This document shows positions 1-8,085 of a stretch of 22,951 nucleotides of DNA, in pieces; position 1 is the first letter of the stretch; every line of letters begins with the position of its first letter. Source of the stretch: an uncultured Eubacteriales bacterium. Lineage in GTDB: Bacteria; Bacillota; Clostridia; Oscillospirales; CAG-272. Position numbers and translations under genes: made by a program. The DNA lies in the NCBI GenBank assembly GCA_934526185.1, contig CAKTAA010000035.1, positions 1 to 22,951 of the forward strand. Direction: 5' to 3'. The notes below the pieces were generated by a model, which was given only the letters and a program-made list of their open reading frames with translations, was not told where the DNA came from and ran no database searches.

Positions 1-1
1 T

Positions 2-460
2 CCCAAGACCGACCCAAATGATATCTATGCCTTTTCACGTACTCATGAAGAAGTTAAAGAGCTCCTTTTAAGCGAGATTAAAGCACATGAGAATTTTATT
101 TTTGCTTCTGTGAAAGGAGATTATGGTGAAGCTATTTATCCTTTTTTTCAGTATACTGTTTTGATTGATGTTCCAAAGGATATACGGATACAACGAGTTA
201 AAAATCGTTCTTTTCAGAAATTCGGTAATAGAATGTTAGTAGGCGGAGATTTACATGAGCAGGAGGAACGTTTTTTTGATTTTGTGAAATCCAGATCAGA
301 GAATACTGTTGAAGAATGGGTACAATGCTTAAATTGCCCTATTATAAGAATTGACGGGACAAAGCCCATCGAAGAAAACATAAATCTTATCATAGAGCAG
401 ATATCATTTTTAGTTTCTGAAAAGCTTAGAATATCCCCAACAGGAAATAGTCCCTCTTAA
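2..460 (+). CDS. P-loop nucleotide/nucleoside kinase-like protein, 5' truncated
   Basis: The reading frame is open from the window edge to TAA at 458-460, so the N-terminus, including any Walker A loop, lies outside. About 152 residues are visible. The pattern is that of the C-terminal half of small P-loop kinases (AAA_18/AAA_33, dephospho-CoA or uridine kinase-like): a hydrophobic strand with an acidic residue (YTVLIDVP) followed by a lid-like basic helix (KDIRIQRVKNRS), then a late strand ending IIRIDG and a closing helix. A GTG at 110 could serve as a start, but the coherent sequence upstream of it (DPNDIYAFSRTHEEVKELL) argues against that. The substrate cannot be told. The gene converges on the 713-2524 gene across a shared terminator. 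The family call is by fold pattern only. Confidence 0.55.
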   Translation, partial: PKTDPNDIYAFSRTHEEVKELLLSEIKAHENFIFASVKGDYGEAIYPFFQYTVLIDVPKDIRIQRVKNRSFQKFGNRMLVGGDLHEQEERFFDFVKSRSENTVEEWVQCLNCPIIRIDGTKPIEENINLIIEQISFLVSEKLRISPTGNSPS

Positions 461-478
461 TTGGTACAGATAAAATGA

Positions 479-619
479 TTATCTTTTTCGAAAAGGATAC
501 CCCTTTCCTGTGCTTGCTACAATACGGAACTTTTTTATGCATTCTTGCCCTTTGAGTGTGTAACATAGTTCACTTGTCGTTCTAATATGACTGTTTCTTT
601 CTAAGTAATCAAAAAAATT
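479..619 (-). other. Coding-like remnant, possible 3' end of a lost gene
   Basis: On the minus strand an open frame of about 46 codons runs from the edge of the 621-659 hairpin to TAA at 479-481. It has no start codon or ribosome binding site, but its composition is protein-like, with segments reading ERNSHIRTTSELCYTLKGQE and KKFRIVASTGKGYPFRKR before the stop. I do not recognise the family. It may be the tail of a deleted gene, or chance. Confidence 0.25.
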
Positions 620-660
620 GAGGCAGGGCGAAAGCGGCTAATATGCTTTCGCCCTGCCTT
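611..660. terminator. Bidirectional intrinsic terminator
   Basis: A perfect 15-bp inverted repeat (621-635 and 645-659) encloses a 9-nt loop. On the minus strand the stem is followed by CAA and seven Ts (611-617 on the plus strand as As), so it ends the two-gene operon whose last gene stops at 713. On the plus strand it is followed by a short T run and would also stop readthrough from the gene ending at 460. Confidence 0.9.
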
Positions 661-712
661 TATACACCTGTAAAAATTACTTATTTCATTCTTATGATCT
701 GCAAGCTATACT

Positions 713-2524
713 CTATTCGTCCTTTTCCTGAGATACTCCGTTATCATCAATTTTATTATCGGAGAAATGCGTTTCCGTAGGTAAATTGTTATTTTCATCC
801 AAGACCGGGAGTTTTTCCAGTTCCCTGCCCTTCTCACAGGAACCAGCGGATAAATCATTTAATTCCTGCTTTTTTCGCTTCGATTTCTTTCTTTTCTTTA
901 TCTTAATAACAATAATCAGAGCAACGACAAGGATTATCAGAAGCAAGAGCGCCAAAACAGTATTTTTGACGATATCTATTCCCCGATATTCAAGACGGAT
1001 GGCATCTGTGCTTCCGATGGAAAAGATCACAGAATTATCCGAAACCGAAGCATTCCCGTATTCGTATACGGTATCCATAAACCGGAAGATTTCGGGAAAG
1101 GAATATCTCACTGTAATTTCATCCGCCGGAGCCATGTCTGACAGAACTTTGTTTACAGTCAGGCTTTCTTCCAAACTGCATTCGCCAAGCGGAAGCCAGC
1201 TATTATAAATATCTAAACTATAGGGGCTGTTCAGAATGGCTTTTGTGAAGTCTTCTATGTCTTTTATAAACCACGAGGAAAAGCTCAGTTTGTAATATCG
1301 ATTTCCGCCTTCATCAAAAATGTCGATAACGGTTCCACGCACCATATGCTCCTGAAGCTCGTCCTTTATCCTTTCATGATAGAGTGAGGCGAGATCAATA
1401 GGAGCAGCCAAAGCAACGGTTCTTGTCGTTTTACCGAACAGATCTGACATATCTGTGGTTATTTCAATGGAACTGAAAGCAAAACCCCGTTCATAATAGA
1501 ATGTGATATAAGTCTCGTTCTGAGATGTGACAGCGGTCTCTGTTACAGATACGGTATCATCTATAGCAGAAACGCCGCTGAAATACGACGGATATTCAAA
1601 GGAGTAGAAGAATGGCGTATCCTCGCTGCGCAGCAGCTCCGTCAAATCAATAAACTCTGTGCGCATCACACCTACGGTTGATTTATCTACATAACTCTGT
1701 TTCTCCGAAACAGAAACCGCAACACTGAGGCAGGCCATTGTTTTAGCTGTCATTTCCTTCTGGCTTTCCGCGTCGAATGTGACACTGATTTCCATAACCC
1801 CACCAGAAAGCTCCGTGTTCTTGACTTTTCCAACCTTTTTGAACCGTTTGCGTACTGTGTCCATATCTTCTTTGCCTGATACCAATGCATCAATCTGTGC
1901 GGTTATCGTTCTGCTGTATGCACCGCTCTTTTTTCCAACGGTTGAAATATTCAGCGAATCAAATAGAACCGTTTCATCGTTTTGCGGTCTTATGCTGATT
2001 CTTTCCTGTTCAAAAGGGTACGTTCTTGCATTGATTGTTATTTCATTGACTACAACATGAAAAATATCACTCAGTTGTTTTTCTTTGAGACAATCCATGG
2101 CGGACAAAATCGTCTGAAGAAAATTCAGAAGCTCCGGAGCCGAATATCCCTCCAGCAGTAGCATTTCATCTCCAGCCGAATACACCAGATTCGGAGCGGA
2201 ATCAAGAAGCTCACTTAAACGCACGCTGTAATTTTCGAATGTGTCAAACGTGAAGGTTATTGTCAGTGATAAATCTCTGCCGTCAGAAGATAGCTCGCAA
2301 CTCAGCCATGACGGTGCGCTGCTTCTCAAAACAAGATCAAAGGCGGCCCGACCGCCGTCTATGAAATTATCCAAATCTGACTTGTCGGCATTGTATGTTA
2401 CGCAGCGGCTGCCCGAAAAACCTGAACTGATTTCCTTCCCCTCTAACGCACGAAGTATAGAGTTTCCCGCTAAAACGCATAGCAACAATATAACAGTCAG
2501 TCCTGCGGCTATTACCCTTTTCAT
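713..2524 (-). CDS. Uncharacterised extracytoplasmic protein with C-terminal membrane anchor
   Basis: 603 aa from the ATG at 2524. This start was chosen over an upstream one at 2557 because AGAGGTG lies 8 nt before it and the protein then begins with a typical signal or anchor (MKR, then a hydrophobic stretch at residues 4-22). A long extracellular region of mostly beta-type and mixed sequence follows (about 25-515). The protein ends with a strong membrane helix (about 521-541), a Lys/Arg cluster (KIKKRKKSKRKK) and an acidic, Asn/Glu-rich cytoplasmic tail of about 50 residues. The inferred topology is a large outside domain with its C-terminus inside. There is no LPXTG motif and no recognisable catalytic motif. 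It lies 19 bp downstream of the 951-aa gene, with its ribosome binding site in the gap, so the two are almost surely co-transcribed. Function unknown. Confidence 0.85.
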   Translation of the reverse strand: MKRVIAAGLTVILLLCVLAGNSILRALEGKEISSGFSGSRCVTYNADKSDLDNFIDGGRAAFDLVLRSSAPSWLSCELSSDGRDLSLTITFTFDTFENYSVRLSELLDSAPNLVYSAGDEMLLLEGYSAPELLNFLQTILSAMDCLKEKQLSDIFHVVVNEITINARTYPFEQERISIRPQNDETVLFDSLNISTVGKKSGAYSRTITAQIDALVSGKEDMDTVRKRFKKVGKVKNTELSGGVMEISVTFDAESQKEMTAKTMACLSVAVSVSEKQSYVDKSTVGVMRTEFIDLTELLRSEDTPFFYSFEYPSYFSGVSAIDDTVSVTETAVTSQNETYITFYYERGFAFSSIEITTDMSDLFGKTTRTVALAAPIDLASLYHERIKDELQEHMVRGTVIDIFDEGGNRYYKLSFSSWFIKDIEDFTKAILNSPYSLDIYNSWLPLGECSLEESLTVNKVLSDMAPADEITVRYSFPEIFRFMDTVYEYGNASVSDNSVIFSIGSTDAIRLEYRGIDIVKNTVLALLLLIILVVALIIVIKIKKRKKSKRKKQELNDLSAGSCEKGRELEKLPVLDENNNLPTETHFSDNKIDDNGVSQEKDE

Positions 2525-2543
2525 ATTATTTTCACCTCTCTTC

Positions 2544-5399
2544 TCAGACAATATCATATCGGTATAAAACCGTTGACGTTCTGCTGTCCGGCATCGTATA
2601 GAAGTATATTCTGTTATTCATAATAGTCATGCCGCAATCGCTCAGGCTACAGGGAAGCTCACTGAGTGAAAAGGTTTTTACTATTCTCTTTGAGGTGAAG
2701 TTCGCATCCATTGCATATAGGATCATCTCCGTATCGGTTTGATCAAAATAATACCAATCGCCTCCGCTGCTTTGGCACAAGGTGAAAAAAGCCTGATTGC
2801 TGTTTACCTCTGTTACATCTTTCGCAGTACCGTCAGAAGCGCGGTACAAAACAATTTTATAGGGTTCCCCGCCGGTTTTGTCGTTATTCTTAGTGGTAAA
2901 AATTCCGGCTTCCTTTGCGTTCCATCCGCTGACTCCTTCTGCAAGAACGGTCAGATCCTTTCCTTTGGACATCCAGTATATTTCTGATGCTGTGCTCCGC
3001 AAGTATCCGCTTGATATCATTTTCGCCGCTTGATAATAGCTTTTATAACCGCTCAGGCAATAATTGATGATCTCCGGATTTTTTCCGTATTCCTCCGTCA
3101 CATTTCCCGAGCGATCAACCAGAAAATAATTTGGGGAACCGCCAAGCAGAGTGGAAAATATGCTGTCTTCATCTGTTACAATATAAAAACCGTCCCCCTG
3201 TGCCGTCATATATTTTACTCTGTTGCTGAAGGTTACAAAGGTATCTTCCTTTAAATATTCCCTGTTCAGACGGCAGATGGTTGAGGCGTCAAAATCCGAA
3301 ACATAGTAGATATATGTCTCGTCTATTGTCAGGCAATTTGAAATATCCTCCGCAATTCTTTTATTTGCACTGCCGTCGGTTGTTACACGGTAGATGTCGT
3401 AAACGCCATTGTCGTTGGGCACCAGAAGATACAGGTAGGACTCGTCAATTCCGCAGATTGAAAAGAATTCCTTGTCATAAATTACCGTTTTATATCCTTC
3501 TGTTTCACGAATTAATTTCCCGTCGGTATCTTTATAATAAACCGCGTCCGCATCCTGAGCCGTTAAGGCTGTATATTTCATAACTCCGGGCTGATAACGA
3601 GTCGGACTTTTCATCCCCCATTCGGCTATGGTCTTGTCCATATATGTGTATGTATAGTCGACTGTCGACGACCAATTGACAATACTCCAGACCTTAATCT
3701 TGGTTTTCAGCTTAATATTCAACTCCAGAAGCTTGTAATACATCCGCATATAATAGGATCCGGTAATTGCATTTTCGCCTTTTGTCTGCGAATCGGTCGT
3801 ATACTCAAGTTTGATGGTTCCTTCAGCCTCAGCGCCTACTTTTGCTGCCGCCAGTTCCACAACATTAAGGTTAAAGACATAAAGCGATACGGAGCATCCC
3901 AAATGTACATCGGCGTCGCCGCTCGCTTCTGCCTCAAGCCCCGCCTGAAAGGAAGGGCTGGTTTCTACATTCTGCTCAAAAATCCATTCACCGTTCTTTA
4001 CTACGTCGTTATTGTAATCAAAAGACTGGCTGTAATTGAAATATGCGCTCGCTCCTATACTGACATTGCCGCTGAGATCGACATAAACGGTTATGCCTAT
4101 GGTCACCGGCACTGCACCGGTCAAGGCACGAATGCTCTCGTTTCCCGAAACAACCGGTGTCATTGAGCCGTTATAGCCGATAAAGGCGATAGGAAAAAGC
4201 TTTTCCTTTAATCCCTGCAATTTCAGAGTTTGTAACGGCAGCGAGATAGTCGTTGTCCTACCGCTGAATTCGTATTCCAGGTTGGCGGTCAATTTTGCTT
4301 GCGCAAGAAAATTGCCATTGGCTGAAATGCTAAGATTTTCCAGTCCCTCGCCGTTTAGGATATCCCAGTCGTAATCCATTCCGAAATCAATGCTTTCAAG
4401 GCCGATTTTCCCCTCCAGCTTCAATTTTGCGTCGAAGTTGGAGACTCCTTTGTCGCTCAGAAGCGGCGGATTGCATAAATTGCACGGTTCGAACTCCTCG
4501 TCAACCGCTTCAGCCAGCGTCATTTCATATTTGCTCCTGCCGACGCACGCACAGTTTTCCCGATGATAACATATTCCGGTCGTCGTACGGTAAACCTTAA
4601 TACTGCCGCCTTCTGTTATATCGTATATTTCCTGAAAATCTGAGGACTTGTCCGAATCCAGACCAAATAACTCAAATAAATCGATATCGTAATCAAACAG
4701 CAGCCCCTCAGTACTGGAGGCACTGGCTAAAGGGACAGCGGCAGTTTCATTCGAAGTACTATAAAGCAGCGGCGCTGCCAATTCAGAACCAGACGATGAT
4801 AACTTTGTAAAATGAGACGACACTGAATCTGTCTTTGTAACCTTGACGCCCTCCAGCGTTTCAATATCCGTAATATTCTCTGTCGTCAGCATCTGTTCAT
4901 AATCAAATCGGAGCACATCGAATACTTCGTCCACCATCGGCGTTTCAATAAGATAGGAGACATCATCTCCCTCTACGCTTACACTTGATATTTTACCTAT
5001 ATAGGTTTCACCCAGCGGAGAGCTTTCCGTTCCTTCAAGAAAGAAGATATCTCCGATTCCCAAAGCGTCGAATGCCGTGCCAGATGCAACATCCATAAAA
5101 AGTCCTGTATTTGTTACCTGTATGCCGCCAATGGAAGCGTTGATTTTTGATGCTTCAGCACCTGTAAATATTTTTACACTGGAACTCAATACGGCTGCCG
5201 TATCGCCGCTGTCACCTTCTGTATCATTCCCGCTGCCCTCCTCCGGCTCAACAACTGTCTGTGTGTGATCGTTTATTACCGCCTGAGTCTGATATGACAG
5301 GGCAAGATAGCCAGCGCCGCTTCCAAGTAGAATCGAACAAGCCACTATCATTGAAACAATCCATTTGATTCGTTTTCGCGAGTGTTTTTTGTCTTTCAT
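2544..5399 (-). CDS. Large secreted/anchored protein with Ada-like metal module and DUF5050-type C-terminus
   Basis: 951 aa from the ATG at 5399, with GGAG 5 nt upstream; a TTG at 5411 is in frame but overlaps that site. Residues 1-13 are basic (MKDKKHSRKRIKW) and a hydrophobic segment at about 14-37 acts as signal peptide or anchor. An acidic Gly/Ser linker follows. At about 268-312 is a compact His/Cys module: TTTGICYHRENC, then CNLC about 22 residues later (H279, C283, C306, C309), close in layout to the Ada zinc-binding domain. Residues 320-610 are rich in beta-type sequence. About 615-951 contains repeated blades of the pattern hydrophobic-Y-Y/L plus D-G/S turns, as in DUF5050 or YWTD-like propellers. 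It is the first gene of a two-gene operon with the 603-aa protein. Cell-surface sensing or binding is plausible but unproven. Confidence 0.85.
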   Translation of the reverse strand: MKDKKHSRKRIKWIVSMIVACSILLGSGAGYLALSYQTQAVINDHTQTVVEPEEGSGNDTEGDSGDTAAVLSSSVKIFTGAEASKINASIGGIQVTNTGLFMDVASGTAFDALGIGDIFFLEGTESSPLGETYIGKISSVSVEGDDVSYLIETPMVDEVFDVLRFDYEQMLTTENITDIETLEGVKVTKTDSVSSHFTKLSSSGSELAAPLLYSTSNETAAVPLASASSTEGLLFDYDIDLFELFGLDSDKSSDFQEIYDITEGGSIKVYRTTTGICYHRENCACVGRSKYEMTLAEAVDEEFEPCNLCNPPLLSDKGVSNFDAKLKLEGKIGLESIDFGMDYDWDILNGEGLENLSISANGNFLAQAKLTANLEYEFSGRTTTISLPLQTLKLQGLKEKLFPIAFIGYNGSMTPVVSGNESIRALTGAVPVTIGITVYVDLSGNVSIGASAYFNYSQSFDYNNDVVKNGEWIFEQNVETSPSFQAGLEAEASGDADVHLGCSVSLYVFNLNVVELAAAKVGAEAEGTIKLEYTTDSQTKGENAITGSYYMRMYYKLLELNIKLKTKIKVWSIVNWSSTVDYTYTYMDKTIAEWGMKSPTRYQPGVMKYTALTAQDADAVYYKDTDGKLIRETEGYKTVIYDKEFFSICGIDESYLYLLVPNDNGVYDIYRVTTDGSANKRIAEDISNCLTIDETYIYYVSDFDASTICRLNREYLKEDTFVTFSNRVKYMTAQGDGFYIVTDEDSIFSTLLGGSPNYFLVDRSGNVTEEYGKNPEIINYCLSGYKSYYQAAKMISSGYLRSTASEIYWMSKGKDLTVLAEGVSGWNAKEAGIFTTKNNDKTGGEPYKIVLYRASDGTAKDVTEVNSNQAFFTLCQSSGGDWYYFDQTDTEMILYAMDANFTSKRIVKTFSLSELPCSLSDCGMTIMNNRIYFYTMPDSRTSTVLYRYDIV

Positions 5400-5424
5400 A
5401 ATGCGCTCCAATCTTAGAAAATGA

Positions 5425-5452
5425 ATTATGCATTAATATTTCACATGGCCAA
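5425..5452 (-). promoter_or_regulatory. Possible sigma-A promoter of the secreted-protein operon
   Basis: On the minus strand TTGGCC (5447-5452) and CATAAT (5425-5430) are separated by 16 bp, ending 25 bp before the ATG at 5399. The match is moderate, but this is the only good candidate between the preceding terminator-like hairpin and the gene. Confidence 0.4.
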
Positions 5453-5478
5453 TGCAGCCTGCTTGCTTATCTGAAATA

Positions 5479-5515
5479 GAATCCGGTGCAGTTTTGTTTT
5501 GACTGCACCGGATTC
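5479..5515 (-). terminator. Hairpin, probable terminator after ricT
   Basis: A perfect 14-bp inverted repeat (5479-5492 with 5502-5515) encloses a 9-nt T-rich loop. It is placed 150 bp downstream of the ricT stop and just upstream of the next operon's promoter. The stretch after the stem on the minus strand is only weakly T-rich (TATTTC), so termination efficiency is uncertain. Confidence 0.6.
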
Positions 5516-5666
5516 TAAACAACATCTGTTCATATAGGAAACAGTGCCGCCCTTCTCTGCATTTATAAAACTTCGAACATTCCGAACATATAAATCTATT
5601 GCCGGCTGAATTTTTAGTGCAGTCTTTGAAAAAAAAGATTCCAACACAATATTTTCGTTTGACCGT

Positions 5667-6632
5667 TCACTGTTTATCTTTGTCCGCCTTGTCGGCTTTT
5701 TTGCTCTTCCCCGTCTGCTTTTTATCCTCTGATTTCTTTTTTGCCGACTGCTCTTTTATTACAAGCTCATCCCGGTGGAAAATTTTGGGCGGTACGTCAG
5801 ACGGTCCGCTTAAAAACTTTACTTTTACCATTCCGGCAAGAGGATTGATCTCCGTGACGATGCCATCTCCTTCGGGCGTTTCCACCAGAGAATCAACACG
5901 AGGTGTTTTTTGCAGCTCTTCCATATAAACATCATGTTCATAACGGAGGCAGCACATAAGTCTGCCGCAGGTTCCAGATATCTTTGATGAATTTAAAGAT
6001 AAATTCTGTTCCTTTGCCATCTTTATGGAAACTTGGGCAAAATCATTGAGAAAGGTTCGGCAGCAGAACGGCCTGCCGCATATCCCCAATCCGCCCATCA
6101 GTTTAGCTTCATCGCGTATTCCAATTTGCCGAAGCTCAATGCGTGTACGGAAAACAGAGGCGAGATCCTTGACCAATTCCCGGAAATCAACACGTCCTTC
6201 TGCCGTAAAGTAGAACAGCAGTTTGCTGTTATCAAAGGTATATTCAGCTTCAATCAACTTCATTGGAATGTTATGCGCAGCAATTTTGGCTTGACCGATA
6301 TCAAAAGCCTCCTTGCTTTTCTGCATGTTTTCATGATAGTGGCGCTTATCATTCTCATCTGCGCGCCGGACAACCCGTTTCAGCGGCGCGACAACCATAT
6401 TCGCCGGTATTTCTCTGTTTGCTATAACAACATTTCCGTATTCCACCCCGCGGGCTGTTTCTACAATCACCGCATCGTTTTCATGAAACTGTTCATTGCC
6501 GGGATCGAAGTCGTATACCTTTCCCTGTTCCTGAAAACGTACGCCTATTACTACAATATTTCCCTCAGCAGTCCTTTCGGGTTCCGGCTCTTTGACTGTC
6601 TGTTTCTTTTTTGGTTTTTGATTCGGACTCAT
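5667..6632 (-). CDS. ricT: RicT/YaaT, PSP1-domain regulator
   Basis: 321 aa. The start at 6632 is set by AAAGGATG about 9 nt upstream; in-frame codons further upstream run back into holB. The PSP1 C-terminal domain spans about 26-235. It holds the two diagnostic Cys motifs ICGRPFCC (C185, C190, C191) and TCGRLMCC (C222, C227, C228). The protein ends in a Lys-rich, disordered-looking tail (about 298-321), which is common in clostridial homologues. In Bacillus, RicT acts with RicA and RicF (Y-complex), an Fe-S cluster-bearing complex that helps RNase Y process mRNAs and affects Spo0F phosphorylation. The neighbouring holB matches the Bacillus holB-yaaT order, although here 85 bp separate the two genes. 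RicA and RicF are not in the window. Confidence 0.93.
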   Translation of the reverse strand: MSPNQKPKKKQTVKEPEPERTAEGNIVVIGVRFQEQGKVYDFDPGNEQFHENDAVIVETARGVEYGNVVIANREIPANMVVAPLKRVVRRADENDKRHYHENMQKSKEAFDIGQAKIAAHNIPMKLIEAEYTFDNSKLLFYFTAEGRVDFRELVKDLASVFRTRIELRQIGIRDEAKLMGGLGICGRPFCCRTFLNDFAQVSIKMAKEQNLSLNSSKISGTCGRLMCCLRYEHDVYMEELQKTPRVDSLVETPEGDGIVTEINPLAGMVKVKFLSGPSDVPPKIFHRDELVIKEQSAKKKSEDKKQTGKSKKADKADKDKQ

Positions 6633-6717
6633 TTTATATCCATCCTTTTTTGGTATGTCAGTCATCGTTATAAAAAATCTTTTTATATATGCCGACTTCC
6701 TGTACACTGTTCTTGTA

Positions 6718-7779
6718 TTATGCGAGCGCACTGAGACTTGAACGGCAGATGTTCTGCAATAAAAGCTGCAGATTCGGATTTGCAGACAGCATCTGTCTGT
6801 ACCGTATAATTGAAAACAACATTGCAGATATCCCTGCTTCCGTGAAAGCCATCGCCGCTTGTTCAGCTTCATTTTCATTCAGAAAAAAAAGCAGACGGCT
6901 GCACAGTCCTTTTTTCACGCAAATAATATCCCGTGCCATATCGATCAATTTTTCCGTATAAGCCGCCACCTGTTCACGGTCACGTATACCGTCTGTCAAC
7001 AGATTTATCAGCATTATATTTTTACTTACGCAGATATCTTTGTCTGTACCGCAAAGGATTTCCAAAGTTTTCAGCGCCTTTTGATAGGAAGCATAATTCA
7101 AATCCGCTTCAAGCTTATCTTCCGTCATAGCCAGATAATTCTTCGCGCCACCTATTGTTCCGGCCGAGAGACGAAGCAGCAGAGACAGCCTTTGTGATGC
7201 ATTTTTCTGCATAGCTTTTGCTGCCGGTTCGTGCTCGATAACATAACCAGACAGTTCTGCATCTGAAAATAGTTCCATACGAATATGCTGCGTTCTTGAT
7301 CGAACAGTAGGAAGCAATGCGCCGCTGTCCTCACAGAGTAGCAGAAACAGCGCCCGTCCCGGCGGTTCTTCAATCATCTTTAACAGTGCATTCTGAGCCT
7401 GTTCCGTCATTTTATGGGCATCATCTATGACGTAAACCTTCATTTGCAAGTCATTCGGGGCTATCTGAATATGCTCAAGCATGCGGCGGATTTTTTCGAC
7501 GCCGATAGATTTTGCGTTTTTTTCGCAGGAAATATATACGACATCCGGCGAAATACCCCGGTATATTTTTCGGCAGCTCAGACAAACGCCGCACGGAACT
7601 GTTTCAGCAATGTTTTCGCAATTCAGCGCCGCCGTTATGTGATATGCCAATGTTTTTTTCCCACTGCCGGCGCGCCCCTCCAATAGATAGGCATGTGAGG
7701 CTTTGCCTGCCCGAATAGCACAGGACAGCCTTTCTTTGACCGCCTGGTTTCCTATAAAAGATTCAAACAAAACCTGCAT
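6718..7779 (-). CDS. holB: DNA polymerase III subunit delta' (clamp loader)
   Basis: 353 aa from the ATG at 7779. An alternative ATG at 7821 adds 14 residues and has GAGGT only 2 nt away. I prefer 7779 because family members begin just before the F-x-x-[IF]-[IV]-G-[NH] segment, seen here as MQVLFESFIGNQ. Walker A is GRAGSGKKT (35-43). A zinc-binding Cys set follows (C54, then CGVCLSC with C63, C66, C69). The Walker B-like strand is VYVIDDAHKM, and NALLKMIEEPP is the standard helix. The usual clamp-loader SRC motif reads SRT (LLPTVRSRTQ). With delta and tau/gamma it loads the beta clamp during replication. It is the first gene of the transcription unit leading into ricT and has its own promoter at 7876-7905. 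Confidence 0.93.
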   Translation of the reverse strand: MQVLFESFIGNQAVKERLSCAIRAGKASHAYLLEGRAGSGKKTLAYHITAALNCENIAETVPCGVCLSCRKIYRGISPDVVYISCEKNAKSIGVEKIRRMLEHIQIAPNDLQMKVYVIDDAHKMTEQAQNALLKMIEEPPGRALFLLLCEDSGALLPTVRSRTQHIRMELFSDAELSGYVIEHEPAAKAMQKNASQRLSLLLRLSAGTIGGAKNYLAMTEDKLEADLNYASYQKALKTLEILCGTDKDICVSKNIMLINLLTDGIRDREQVAAYTEKLIDMARDIICVKKGLCSRLLFFLNENEAEQAAMAFTEAGISAMLFSIIRYRQMLSANPNLQLLLQNICRSSLSALA

Positions 7780-7875
7780 TTTTTCATTCCATTCGTTATT
7801 TATCATCAAGTTAGAATACATCTACCTCAGCAGCCAGCCTTGCCGCCCGATTGTTTTTTACTTTACGCTATAATT

Positions 7876-7905
7876 ATTATAACATATCCGTTTTATTTTT
7901 GTCAA
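7876..7905 (-). promoter_or_regulatory. Near-consensus sigma-A promoter of holB-ricT
   Basis: On the minus strand the -35 is TTGACA (7900-7905), the spacer is 18 bp and the -10 is TATAAT (7876-7881). Both hexamers are perfect. Transcription would start near 7868-7870, leaving a leader of about 90 nt before the ATG at 7779. Confidence 0.85.
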
Positions 7906-7911
7906 TAAGAG

Positions 7912-7952
7912 CAAAGGCACCGCACAAACCGTTGCGACGCCTTTGACGGTTT
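7912..7952. repeat. Two overlapping, mutually exclusive short hairpins
   Basis: CAAAGGC (7912-7918) pairs with GCCTTTG (7939-7945). AAACCGT (7926-7932) pairs with ACGGTTT (7946-7952). The two stems interlock and cannot both form as simple hairpins. Neither is followed by a clear T tract. They lie directly upstream of the holB promoter and downstream of the decayed thyX-like gene. Confidence 0.4.
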
Positions 7953-7973
7953 TACCATACCTTTGCGCAATGA

Positions 7974-8014
7974 AGCGTTTTATTTTACAGAAGTGTAAAG
8001 CTTTTTTTCACGCT
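7974..8014. repeat. Nested inverted repeat
   Basis: The outer arms AGCGT (7974-7978) and ACGCT (8010-8014) flank a perfect inner stem TTTACA-GAAG-TGTAAA (7984-7999). On the plus strand the inner stem is followed by GC and seven Ts, so it could act as a terminator of plus-strand transcription, but no plus-strand gene precedes it. Confidence 0.4.
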
Positions 8015-8085
8015 GGATTTTCCTGAAAGAATTTTACAAAATCATGTCCCTTGATGTCATATAGTCATAGCAGTTGTCTGTTCCT

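Noticed and set aside
5441..5647. 68-codon minus-strand open frame between ricT and the secreted-protein operon
   Set aside because: It spans the terminator-like hairpin (5479-5515), has no good ribosome binding site and its sequence resembles no family I know.
6633..6878. N-terminal extension of ricT to 6878
   Set aside because: The added 82 residues overlap holB, have no family similarity and lack a ribosome binding site, while 6632 has a good one.
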